Below are positions 49,301-56,922 of a stretch of 64,000 bases of DNA, piece after piece (position 1 is the stretch's first letter; every line of letters starts with the position of its first letter). The translations under genes were made by a program, and so were the position numbers. The stretch is from assembly GCA_022486815.1 (NCBI GenBank), contig JAKVJW010000003.1, positions 1 to 64,000 of the forward strand, given 5' to 3'. This DNA comes from Prevotella sp. (lineage in GTDB: Bacteria; Bacteroidota; Bacteroidia; Bacteroidales; Bacteroidaceae). Below the pieces are notes generated by a model. The model had not been told where the DNA came from. It ran no database searches and saw only the letters and a program-made list of their open reading frames with translations.

Positions 49301-49356
49301 GCGGAAATCCGTACAACCCCTATAATTACAACGATTAAAAATAACAATCTTTTCAT
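46339..49356 (-). CDS. Beta-helix plus TIM-barrel-like protein (DUF4955/DUF6298-like)
   Basis: This 1005-residue secreted protein has a signal peptide (MKRLLFLIVVIIGVVRISAQ). The first half (about 30-480) has the short repeats of a right-handed beta-helix, as in pectin lyases (KGMFEISQPLRISASGVVLRG). The second half (about 520-950) looks like an alpha/beta barrel: FFYRLKNFALKGMSRGLLLL, HWVDCPWRTANNIN and IHSIGEEFTGPYDF, whose paired Glu are candidate catalytic residues. Family names are from memory. The start at 49356 forms an ATGA overlap with the DUF3826 gene, so the two are translationally coupled. It probably acts on a pectin side structure. Confidence 0.75.
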   Translation of the reverse strand: MKRLLFLIVVIIGVVRISAQPFPLDYSYVGYRMSEQPIPDVPVKVFVPFHSGDNYQRIQRALDFVSSLKPNGKTGLRGAVLLDKGMFEISQPLRISASGVVLRGVDRTRTVILKKGYDRGAIVYVEGRNGLHVEDTLRILSSKIPLNRCTLSVKGKLAPGEEILIYRPSTQRWIDALGCSNFGGGKKLDYWGWHPGELDLYWDRSMKAVKGDIITLDAPLSMALDTDYANTEVLKFSWPGRISNSGVEHLTLQSDVNPEYPEDEDHAWQGVYLAQAKDCWVRQVIFRHLAGSAVDIQRTGSQITVEDCQSYQPISEIGGLRRRTFFTLGEKCLFQRCYSEGGINDYSAGFCAAGPNAFVQCDSKGSLGFSGSVSSWATGLLFDNVNIDGNDIKFTNLGLEKYGAGWNTANSLIYQSTASGIWADSIPTGANNYAYGCWGEFNGNGHFEECNNHVNPWSIFESMLSKRLGRDVSAQCRTLVRNVKEATSPTIRQAQMMSAQAHQPRLTMEMWIDSAKFTASVSPYHVRDIDHIVNPHKTTQNEKYQYDIVGGKLVMNGQLLVGGRHDTPWWNGRTRYPSIQKATYALTRFVPGQEGHGVTDRVDSVVALMQKEKMLVFKQNYGLWYDRRRDDHERVRRRDGDVWAPFYEQPFARSGKGIAWDGLSKYDLTRPNNWYFYRLKNFALKGMSRGLLLLNEHYFQHNILEAGAHWVDCPWRTANNINHTSFPEPVPFTGDKRIFMASYFYNINDPVLKSLHKAYIEHMLDAFADQPNVIHSIGEEFTGPYDFVKFWLETIKEWEQKNSKKVMVSLAVNKDVQDSVLHNPELSSVVNIITIEQWFYNHKGLYAPDGGLNMSPRQYLRKIKAGVARFEDVYRSVLEYRKAYPDKAVVYYAQKFPQLAWASLMAGGSCPDIPVTNHDFLRDVASMTPSGSDKGIYQMKNAVGDRLIYIDGNLSSSISLRNGIYQLYQVDTKTGVISKVRSRIHSSNSTLSLKGSNAFWLRRIR

Positions 49357-49958
49357 TTCTTCTTTTGATTTTCTATCCGTTTCATCCATTCCTGACGCTC
49401 AACGGTTAAGTTATATCCCCTTTTAGAAAGCCAGTTATTGATGCGCCCCTTATATTTACCAAACCAAGCATGTTTTGTTTTGGAACTTCCTGCGTCAATA
49501 GCAAACTCGCGCGCTTCTTTCAACCAGTTTAAGATCTGAAGTTTCTCGTTATCCTTTAATGACGGTATCATCTCTAGATAAGCCTCATAAGTCTTCGGAA
49601 CAACACCATAAGTCATACCGTCTTTAATCTTCTCTATCTGATCAGCAGTCAGATAATTACCCAAAGCTGTAGCCAACTCAAAATGGTGAGCATAGAGTTC
49701 CGCAGCATGTGCAGTTTTATCTGCTCCAAACTTTTTATCAATATCGTTCAATTGAAAATACCGGTTAGCAACTATCGTTGTGACCTCATTTTTGAAAGAA
49801 AGACTGCCCAAGTTTAAACCATCTATTATTTTCTGTGAACGTATCAGAATCGTTTTGACATATTCCGGATCCCTACCGGCACTATCCAATACCACCTGTG
49901 CCTTTACGACAACCACAAACGATATGAGATAAAAGAAAACTAATAATTTTTTCACCAT
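49353..49958 (-). CDS. DUF3826 family secreted protein
   Basis: This 201-residue protein has a signal peptide (about 1-20, ending VVVKAQ) and a mostly helical body. HAWFGKYKGRINNWLSKRGYN near the C terminus is characteristic of the family, as I recall it. Members are common in pectin loci of Bacteroidetes and have no known activity. Its stop overlaps the start of the beta-helix gene (ATGA), and it lies 81 bp after the pectate lyase gene. Confidence 0.8.
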   Translation of the reverse strand: MVKKLLVFFYLISFVVVVKAQVVLDSAGRDPEYVKTILIRSQKIIDGLNLGSLSFKNEVTTIVANRYFQLNDIDKKFGADKTAHAAELYAHHFELATALGNYLTADQIEKIKDGMTYGVVPKTYEAYLEMIPSLKDNEKLQILNWLKEAREFAIDAGSSKTKHAWFGKYKGRINNWLSKRGYNLTVERQEWMKRIENQKKK

Positions 49959-50039
49959 TATCAGACCTTTATATGAACTTACCAGAAAACTTCAAGATTC
50001 AAAAGAACAAGTGATACCCAACTATCGTATATTAAATGA

Positions 50040-51785
50040 TTAATACATCAAAGGACCGGCCAGTGTGTCATGATTATTCTTCATATTGGTCCAGTCAGTC
50101 TTTACCTTCGTACTGATACCATTAATATACTTCTCAATGTTAGTATATCCATCACCCGTACAGTCTTTATTCGCATCATTCGGATCATTTGGATTCAACC
50201 CATTAGCAATTTCCCAGTCATCAGGCATACCATCACCGTCAGAATCCTTATAAGGTTTACCTTTATAACGAGGATATCCCCCCATCTGACAGATATCCGT
50301 AATGATGCCCTGCTTATAAGAGTCATTACCTAAACGACGATACTTAAAAGTACCATCCTTGGCCTGAGACTTAAGAGACAGCCCCCATAAATCACCATAA
50401 GGATTTTTCTTCGGAAGCTTCTTCACATAATACACTTTTCCCGTCCGAACCTCATCAATGACACGCTGATCTACCACATCACGTTTAGGCAAGGTTGCAC
50501 CAACATGATCCAGAACCCAATTATAAGCCTGTTGAGCAGGCATGATAGAAAGGTATGGCATCACAAAGGGCTCCTTTGAACACATCATAGCCTTTACTAA
50601 AGTTGGAATCGTGTCTGTTGCATCATTGATTTGTATACCGCCATTCCAGTTATCACGAGTTACAGCCTCATCACCTTCCATAATATTACCTGTAGCAAAG
50701 ACACGCCCATATTGTGGGTAAGGGAAAAGGTTGACACTACGACTTTCAGATTTAACAATACGATGACCAATCGGTTTATCCTTCTGAGTAACAGGTCCCG
50801 GTTTATAATAATTATTAATAAAGTTAGACATGGTACTGTATTCACCTCCATCTGCTGTACGATGGTACCAATTATAGACCACATTATTGACGAAGTTAAA
50901 TACACCTCCCCAACCGATCGACGGATTACGTCCTGTATTATCAGCCCACATATTGCGCATGAAAGTAGTATTCTCGCCACCGATTGTACTGCCAAAAGCA
51001 TGATTATAAGTATCCAGAGCCTTAGCAGAGATAGTATTCTGAATAGTTACATTAACTGTCGGCTCCTTGCGATTTCCAAATTTATCTCCCAGACTGAACA
51101 TGTGACGATAAAAAGAAATATTCTCATCCAATCCCCATTCACAAGAGCAATGGTCTATCATGATATTTCCGACAGGATTACCACCAAAGGAGTCTTCACG
51201 GTACCAGACATCAGTATTACCGCGACGAAAACGCATATAACGGACTATCACATCATGGGTATTTACCTGAAAAGACTGTCCTGCAATGCAGACACCATCA
51301 CCAGGAGCTGTCTGACCGGCAATTGTGACATAAGGAGCACGTACAATAATAGGAGTTTTCAATCTGATGATGCCAGCAACATTAAATACGATAATACGTG
51401 CACCACCTTGCTCACAAGCCCAACGGAATGATCCGGGGCCACCGTCTTGAAGATTCGTCACCGTAAGCACTTTGCCTCCGCGCCCACCAAAAGTGAACAT
51501 GCCCCCACCTTCAGCTCCGGGGAAAGAAGGAATCCTAGCCTGTCTCAAATCGTATGGACGGAAAGCCCAAGGTACATAAGGACGTCCTTGCATAGCTTCC
51601 TTTTCAACAACAGGAAATGCTACTGCCCAGGCTGAATCAGAATGAGCCGTCCAGGCAGCTTGCAAAGAATCAAACTTTGCTTGAGCTGAAGGAGTAATCT
51701 GAGGATACTGTGCATAAACTGACATTGTGGTCAATGTCAAGCAGCAAACTGCAAAAATTGATTTTAATCTCTTCATATTTTTCAA
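50040..51785 (-). CDS. Pectate lyase, PL1 family
   Basis: This 581-residue secreted enzyme has a signal peptide (about 1-24, ending SVYAQ) and a pectate lyase beta-helix (about 85-440). Typical segments are FPGAEGGGMFTFGGRGG, VTNLQDGGPGSFRWA, VTIAGQTAPGDGVCI and MIDHCSCEWGLDENIS, which holds calcium-binding Asp/Glu residues. The C-terminal part has an Asp-rich calcium-binding repeat (SDGDGMPDDWE, about 520), perhaps a dockerin-like or thrombospondin type 3 element. It cleaves polygalacturonate by beta-elimination. It heads the PL1-DUF3826-beta-helix operon, behind a 22-bp tandem repeat array. Confidence 0.9.
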   Translation of the reverse strand: MKNMKRLKSIFAVCCLTLTTMSVYAQYPQITPSAQAKFDSLQAAWTAHSDSAWAVAFPVVEKEAMQGRPYVPWAFRPYDLRQARIPSFPGAEGGGMFTFGGRGGKVLTVTNLQDGGPGSFRWACEQGGARIIVFNVAGIIRLKTPIIVRAPYVTIAGQTAPGDGVCIAGQSFQVNTHDVIVRYMRFRRGNTDVWYREDSFGGNPVGNIMIDHCSCEWGLDENISFYRHMFSLGDKFGNRKEPTVNVTIQNTISAKALDTYNHAFGSTIGGENTTFMRNMWADNTGRNPSIGWGGVFNFVNNVVYNWYHRTADGGEYSTMSNFINNYYKPGPVTQKDKPIGHRIVKSESRSVNLFPYPQYGRVFATGNIMEGDEAVTRDNWNGGIQINDATDTIPTLVKAMMCSKEPFVMPYLSIMPAQQAYNWVLDHVGATLPKRDVVDQRVIDEVRTGKVYYVKKLPKKNPYGDLWGLSLKSQAKDGTFKYRRLGNDSYKQGIITDICQMGGYPRYKGKPYKDSDGDGMPDDWEIANGLNPNDPNDANKDCTGDGYTNIEKYINGISTKVKTDWTNMKNNHDTLAGPLMY

Positions 51786-51833
51786 TTTGACCTTTAATCT
51801 TTATTTTATAACGTATAGAACCAGAATTTGTAA

Positions 51834-51846
51834 CGAACAAATGATT
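51834..51846 (-). promoter_or_regulatory. Shared promoter-like element, PL1 gene
   Basis: AATCATTTGTTCG on minus begins 49 bp before the PL1 ATG. The identical 13-mer lies 50 bp before the hybrid regulator gene. It contains TTTG but only half matches the TAnnTTTG box. Confidence 0.45.
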
Positions 51847-51920
51847 CTTTTCTATCTGCTATAAGATTTGTTTTTCATGATTTTCCTGTATTATCTTTCT
51901 CAATCTATTATGTTACCGAA

Positions 51921-52008
51921 CTGGATGGTGCATACAGCTCTGCTCTATAGTGCATATCGCAAAGCTCTATGGTGCATTGAGCTTTGCTGGATGGTGCATA
52001 GAACTAAA
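51921..52008. repeat. Four 22-bp tandem repeats upstream of the pectate lyase operon
   Basis: Units begin at 51921, 51943, 51965 and 51987, each exactly 22 bp. Each carries a TATGGTGCATA-like core preceded by CTC or CTG; units 1 and 4 read GATGGTGCATA. Variation is confined mainly to the 8 spacer bases. The period equals two helical turns. The position, 136-224 bp before the PL1 ATG, fits a regulator-binding array. It is not a coding repeat, since no frame runs through it. Confidence 0.8.
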
Positions 52009-52025
52009 CATCTTTACTAATCGTG

Positions 52026-52246
52026 ACTTTAATTGAATCCAATTGTGATCGCTGAGCATCTTCGCATAACTACCACAACAGTACTATACGCCACGGTCGG
52101 AGTGATGTCTTCTTACTTTAGCTTCCTCTCATGGCCGTGACCTTTTCTATGGCCTGGCTGAGCGCTTCCATGATAATGATTGCCCGAAGAGTTTCAACCG
52201 GTACCCAGCAGATCATCTTCCAGAAACAGGCAACAGTGATCAAATG
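52026..52246 (-). pseudogene. Decayed IS3-family transposase fragment
   Basis: Minus-strand translation gives HHSDRGV-stop-YCC, then SYAKMLSDHNWIQL, which is the integrase-core signature of IS3-type OrfB. Upstream in another frame lies VETLRAIIIMEALSQAIEKV, the region that normally precedes it. One frameshift, a TAA and a TAG break the gene, and both ends of the transposase are missing. Base composition is more GC-rich than the spacers around it. No terminal inverted repeats were found. Confidence 0.7.
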
Positions 52247-52252
52247 TAAATT

Positions 52253-55200
52253 TTATTCTTCTTTTTTCATGGCAAAATCATTTGGCAGGACATGAAATGC
52301 CTTTTTAAAACATTTGGAGAAATATTTGGGAGTATTGAATCCCACTCTGATTGAAAGTTCTTTAACTGAAATATCCGGATGATCTCTCAAAATTTGACAA
52401 GCCTTTTTTAAGCGAATACTCGTAATAAATTCCACAATATTCTGACCAGTCAACGCACGTAATTTATTATAAAGAGAAGAAGCCCCCATCACCATATCAC
52501 TTGCAAATGCCTCACGGTTATAAGCAGGATCATCTAAATGGTCATTGACACAATTAATAGCCTTCCGAATAAAATCTTCATCAGGGCTAGTATAATGCTG
52601 ACTACTCGGTTGCAAGTCCGTTTGAGCTTCGAAACGTTCCCGGATACGCTGTCTGTTTGCAATAATAGCATTAATGCGTATTTGCAAATCCTTCATCTTG
52701 AAAGGTTTGGTAAGGTATTCGTCAGCACCTGATTCATAGCCGGTATTCTGATCCTCTTCACTCGTCCTGGCAGTCAGGATAATGATGGGGAGTTGAGCGA
52801 AATCTTTATCGCCCTTTACTCTTCCCGTCAGTTCAATGCCATCCATTACAGGCATCATCACATCAGAAACCACCAGGTCTAGTTCTTCTTTCTGGATAAC
52901 ATTCCAAGCCTGCAAGCCATTCTTAGCTGTCAGAATCTGGTACTGCCTGCCCAGGACAGTCTTCATGATGGAAAGTAATTCTGTGTTATCTTCTACCAGC
53001 AAGACCTTATAGCCATCTTCCGGGCTCTTTTCATCGGGTGCCGAAACAGGAGGAACAGATTCCGCAGAGTCCTCGTCCTGAGCACTGTATGGCTGAGATA
53101 TAACGTCCGGTATTCTCTTCGGTCCCATCCACCTGGACGACTCGTTCGTATCGATCTCCGGCTCCCTGTAGTCCTGTTTTCTGACCGGCAGGAAAACCGT
53201 AAAAGTGGTACCTTTCCCCTCAATGCTCCGACAGTCAATACGGCCATGGTGTAGCCGGACCAGATCGTGTGTCAGGGAAAGGCCTATACCTGTTCCGGAA
53301 GTCCCCATCCTACGGTAATCACCATCAAGGAACCGTGTATAAAGATGCCTGAGTTTGTCTTTGGACATCCCTATGCCGTTATCACTGACCATCAATTTCG
53401 CCAGTCCGTTGATGATCTCAAGCGAGACTTTTATTTCTCCGTCTTCATGGTTGTATTTGATTGCATTGGATATCAGGTTATACAATATTTTATCCACCTT
53501 GTCAGCATCGAACCATGCTGGGACGTCTTCATCCGGGATTTGAAGGGTCATCCGCGTATGGTTTTTCAATGTCATCGGACGGATATTCTCACAGATCTTT
53601 CTGACCGTTGAAGCCAGGTCTCCCTTGGATACCAATAATTTCAATTGTCCGGACTGGGATTTCTTTACCTCCAGAATCTGCCGCAGGAGATAGGTCAGTC
53701 TGAATATGTTATCCTGTATACTCGTGTAATGCCTTTTAAATTGTGGTACCCGGCTTTGCAGATCTTCAATCGTAGCAGAAATAACTGTAAGCGGAGTAAG
53801 CAGTTCATGAGTGATATTGGTGAAGACAACCGCCATCTGCAGACGATTTTTCGTGTTGAGATGCCTCTTGTACCAGCCAATACCTGTATAGACGGTAAGA
53901 GCAAGGAGAATCAGATAGAACAGGAAGGCCCACCATGTGGCATACCAGGGCGGAAGGATTTTCACCTCTATATCGTATGGCAGATTCTGCCACTGACCAT
54001 AATGGTCAGCTGCACGCAGTCTCAGATAATAGGTACCCGATGGCAGGTTCTGATAGATCGCCCTATGAGCACCGTCGTGGCAGTATTGCCAGTCCTTATC
54101 ATACCCAACAAGTTGATAGGCATATTTGTTTCCATTTGGATCCGAATAAGTAAGTAATGCAAATTCCACTTCAAACTTCTTGATAGATGAAGGAATGCAA
54201 ATCCTTCGAGTATAGATAGGAGCTTCATCAGATAGTCTTGACCGAAAAGTAGAATCAATCTTATTAAAAGGTTTATCATCAATGATCAGATCCGTAATCA
54301 CCAGATTACATTTCTTATGATGAAAATTTTCTCTTAACTGCTTAGGTATAAAGGAGTAAAAGCCAGTCCGACTGCCGATATATACATGATCCTTGAATTG
54401 AAAGGAAGAATTGAGAGTACACAAAAAATCATTGAGACCATCCTCCTTAGAAAAGCTCATCACATCCGGCAACTTACCTTGATTGAAAGATAACCGGACG
54501 AGGGCATCACCAGTCGTCAAATATAAATTCCCATCACTGTCTCCATTAATAGAAAATACCCGATCGCCATTGATATGATAAATCTGGTTCATTGGTTTAA
54601 AAGCATCTTTTCGGGAATCATATAGAAAAAGCCCACCATCATCTGAGATGGCCCAGAATCGTTTGTGGCTATCCATATAACAAGCTATAGCATCATCGAC
54701 AGCAAAATTCTTATGAGCAGGATTATACTGATGAAAAGTCAGAGATTTTGGATGATAGGGATTGCCACTTACCTTAAAGATCCCCTCATTATCTGTGGCT
54801 ATCCAGATATTTTTCCGATTATCCTCCGTGATATTACGGACATCGCACTGAGAAAAACAGGCATTCCTTCTATCAGGAATAAGATGAAAACCTTTATTAT
54901 CAGGATAGACAATACTGACTCCTTTATTTTCGCCAATCCATAGAACTTTGTCACTTGACTCATAGAGAGCTTTTACATAATCGTCCGTAATATAAGAAGT
55001 ATTCAGATGGTTAAGCAGCAATACTTTTCCATTAGTTTTCCTTACCAGAATACCCTTGCTGTTACTTCCAAACCATAGCTCACCATTACTTCTTCGAATA
55101 ATAGAAGAAAATGTGCCACCTAATGTTTTAGAAGAAATAGAGCTGAAACCACTGATAGCATTATTGTATTTTGTCTCTCCTGTTTTACAATTATAATATG

Positions 55201-56341
55201 CAAGCCCATAAGGGTACATTTCAATCCAAAATTCTATTCCGTCTAAAGTATAAATGGGACCTGTTGAATTGATGGAAAGACCTGAATCCGTAGTGTTGAG
55301 ATAACAAAAATGGAAAGGTGAAGGATTGGTATTTATATGAACGATATCATCATTTTGCTTCACAATCCATATATTTCCACATTTATCAGTAGCTATGTCG
55401 CTGCTGAATTTAAGATTATTCCCTCCTGCAAGAGTATAGTTCTTCCAACCTGCATCCGGATAATTCTCATCCAAAATGCTGACACCTTCCCAAGAACAAG
55501 CCCATAAAGTATTAGTTACAGGATCTTCGATGATTTTATAGTAAGTATCAAAATAATGACTTTTATAAGGATACTGATGAATCTGTAGATGAGCGATATT
55601 CTCTGGATGATCAATCCTCAACATTCCATATCCCCAGGTTCCAACCCAAAGATGATGACGTTTATCAAGATAAAGAGAATATGCAGAATTAAAAGCATTG
55701 AGCTTTGGATATTGATAAAAGTAATTGCCCCCCCGATGAAATCGCATTAATCCATTGTTCCATGTACCCAGAAACAAGTTTCCTCTATCATCTTCAATGA
55801 TTGACTTTACACTATATGAGCCTATTCTCCTCAACTTACCATTCAAAGAAACGAGACATGTATTCCTACTATTATAGGTATAAAAATTATTCGTCTTAGG
55901 AAGATAGCAAGACAACCCACCATCTGTTCCTATCCAAATAGTTCCGTCTTTAGAACAGAATAAGGTATAGATTATCCTCTGATTCTCAGCCGGCAAATAG
56001 AAAGTGTGGAACTTTCCCGTCTTTTCATCCATCCTTACAAGCCCATTACAGGTCCCAATCCATAAACAATTTTGATGGTCTTCCGCTATACATCGAATCT
56101 GGTTATTGGGCAATATGCCAGGTGAAAAAGCATCTGATTTAAAGGTTTTCATCGTATACCCATCATATACTTTCAATCCTGAACTTGTACCCAACCACAT
56201 CAATCCATTATGATCAAAGAAAACACTTCCATAGTTGTCTGATGGTGATGTTGCAATAGTTGTAAGAATATGATAAGGTACATTTTGCGCTGCGCATATC
56301 TCGCAAACAAACAGTAACAGACCGTAGATATATTTTTTCAT
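52253..56341 (-). CDS. Hybrid two-component system regulator (HTCS)
   Basis: This 1362-residue single-chain sensor-regulator has a signal peptide (MKKYIYGLLLFVCEICAAQ) and two Reg_prop propellers (about 20-700). A Y_Y_Y domain (about 720-800) and a membrane helix (about 810) follow. The kinase has its phospho-His in ITHELLTPL (about 845), NLISNAIKYN and GTGIGLSL. The receiver domain has phospho-Asp in VVSDVMMPVMDG (about 1159), and the AraC HTH ends the protein (about 1265-1355). I choose the ATG at 56341; the frame runs 59 codons further but would bury the signal peptide. It probably senses a pectin-derived oligosaccharide and controls both flanking operons. Confidence 0.93.
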   Translation of the reverse strand: MKKYIYGLLLFVCEICAAQNVPYHILTTIATSPSDNYGSVFFDHNGLMWLGTSSGLKVYDGYTMKTFKSDAFSPGILPNNQIRCIAEDHQNCLWIGTCNGLVRMDEKTGKFHTFYLPAENQRIIYTLFCSKDGTIWIGTDGGLSCYLPKTNNFYTYNSRNTCLVSLNGKLRRIGSYSVKSIIEDDRGNLFLGTWNNGLMRFHRGGNYFYQYPKLNAFNSAYSLYLDKRHHLWVGTWGYGMLRIDHPENIAHLQIHQYPYKSHYFDTYYKIIEDPVTNTLWACSWEGVSILDENYPDAGWKNYTLAGGNNLKFSSDIATDKCGNIWIVKQNDDIVHINTNPSPFHFCYLNTTDSGLSINSTGPIYTLDGIEFWIEMYPYGLAYYNCKTGETKYNNAISGFSSISSKTLGGTFSSIIRRSNGELWFGSNSKGILVRKTNGKVLLLNHLNTSYITDDYVKALYESSDKVLWIGENKGVSIVYPDNKGFHLIPDRRNACFSQCDVRNITEDNRKNIWIATDNEGIFKVSGNPYHPKSLTFHQYNPAHKNFAVDDAIACYMDSHKRFWAISDDGGLFLYDSRKDAFKPMNQIYHINGDRVFSINGDSDGNLYLTTGDALVRLSFNQGKLPDVMSFSKEDGLNDFLCTLNSSFQFKDHVYIGSRTGFYSFIPKQLRENFHHKKCNLVITDLIIDDKPFNKIDSTFRSRLSDEAPIYTRRICIPSSIKKFEVEFALLTYSDPNGNKYAYQLVGYDKDWQYCHDGAHRAIYQNLPSGTYYLRLRAADHYGQWQNLPYDIEVKILPPWYATWWAFLFYLILLALTVYTGIGWYKRHLNTKNRLQMAVVFTNITHELLTPLTVISATIEDLQSRVPQFKRHYTSIQDNIFRLTYLLRQILEVKKSQSGQLKLLVSKGDLASTVRKICENIRPMTLKNHTRMTLQIPDEDVPAWFDADKVDKILYNLISNAIKYNHEDGEIKVSLEIINGLAKLMVSDNGIGMSKDKLRHLYTRFLDGDYRRMGTSGTGIGLSLTHDLVRLHHGRIDCRSIEGKGTTFTVFLPVRKQDYREPEIDTNESSRWMGPKRIPDVISQPYSAQDEDSAESVPPVSAPDEKSPEDGYKVLLVEDNTELLSIMKTVLGRQYQILTAKNGLQAWNVIQKEELDLVVSDVMMPVMDGIELTGRVKGDKDFAQLPIIILTARTSEEDQNTGYESGADEYLTKPFKMKDLQIRINAIIANRQRIRERFEAQTDLQPSSQHYTSPDEDFIRKAINCVNDHLDDPAYNREAFASDMVMGASSLYNKLRALTGQNIVEFITSIRLKKACQILRDHPDISVKELSIRVGFNTPKYFSKCFKKAFHVLPNDFAMKKEE

Positions 56342-56390
56342 GGAACAAAAACATTGAAATTGGTGGTAAATATAGCAACAAAAACACATA

Positions 56391-56416
56391 CGAACAAATG
56401 ATTTCACAATTTGTTC
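56391..56416 (-). promoter_or_regulatory. Shared promoter-like element and inverted repeat, HTCS gene
   Basis: AATCATTTGTTCG on minus (56391-56403) matches the element before the PL1 gene and lies 50 bp before the HTCS ATG. Here it is half of an inverted repeat, GAACAAAT (56392-56399) and ATTTGTTC (56409-56416). Confidence 0.45.
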
Positions 56417-56460
56417 CCCATAAATAACAAATAAGGGACCTATTTTCTTTCTGTTCAAAT

Positions 56461-56468
56461 TACCTTTG
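56461..56468 (+). promoter_or_regulatory. Possible promoter for the second susC
   Basis: TACCTTTG on plus, 455 bp before the susC ATG. A second candidate, TATATTTG, is at 56597-56604. Neither has a clean -33. The long leader contains an inverted repeat, GTGTTCAT (56757-56764) and ATGAACAC (56778-56785). Confidence 0.35.
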
Positions 56469-56560
56469 CAATCAGGCTGACAAAGCATAATGATCTGTAC
56501 AACTCCTAATAAGAACACTCCAGATTAATACATGAAAACGACTTAAACCGAAAATAAGCC

Positions 56561-56911
56561 ATGGACCTGAAAACTGAAATCTTTTTCTTATTAATTTATA
56601 TTTGTATGTTTAATTATCAAACTAACAAAATGGCCAAATTAACTATGTACAATTCAGAAGAATCGGGACACCTGTTCACTATCACAAGCGTTATAAAATT
56701 ATTCCCAAACACAACTAAAACTAGTGTCCATCTCCTCAATAGATTTGATGCGAAAGGTGTTCATCATTCAAGAGAAAATGAACACGACACCCTAGATGAT
56801 CATAATAACATGCCCCCTGTTACTTTCAAAACCCCAGAAAATATCGTTTTAAATTCGATATATCCTTATTACAATTCAGATTGTATCTTGTTAAATAGTC
56901 AGAAACTTTAA
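56561..56911 (+). CDS. Possible 116-residue ORF in the susC leader
   Basis: An open ATG frame ends 11 bp before the second susC. The product has a hydrophobic start (FFLLIYICMF) but no proper signal peptide, and I recognise no domain. An open run of this length is somewhat unlikely by chance in such AT-rich sequence. It could be a decayed gene or an untranslated leader that happens to lack stops. Confidence 0.25.
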   Translation: MDLKTEIFFLLIYICMFNYQTNKMAKLTMYNSEESGHLFTITSVIKLFPNTTKTSVHLLNRFDAKGVHHSRENEHDTLDDHNNMPPVTFKTPENIVLNSIYPYYNSDCILLNSQKL

Positions 56912-56922
56912 ACCTAACAGAA

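Noticed and set aside
51921..52008. CRISPR-like array
   Set aside because: The units are direct repeats of 22 bp with no long unique spacers and no cas genes nearby.
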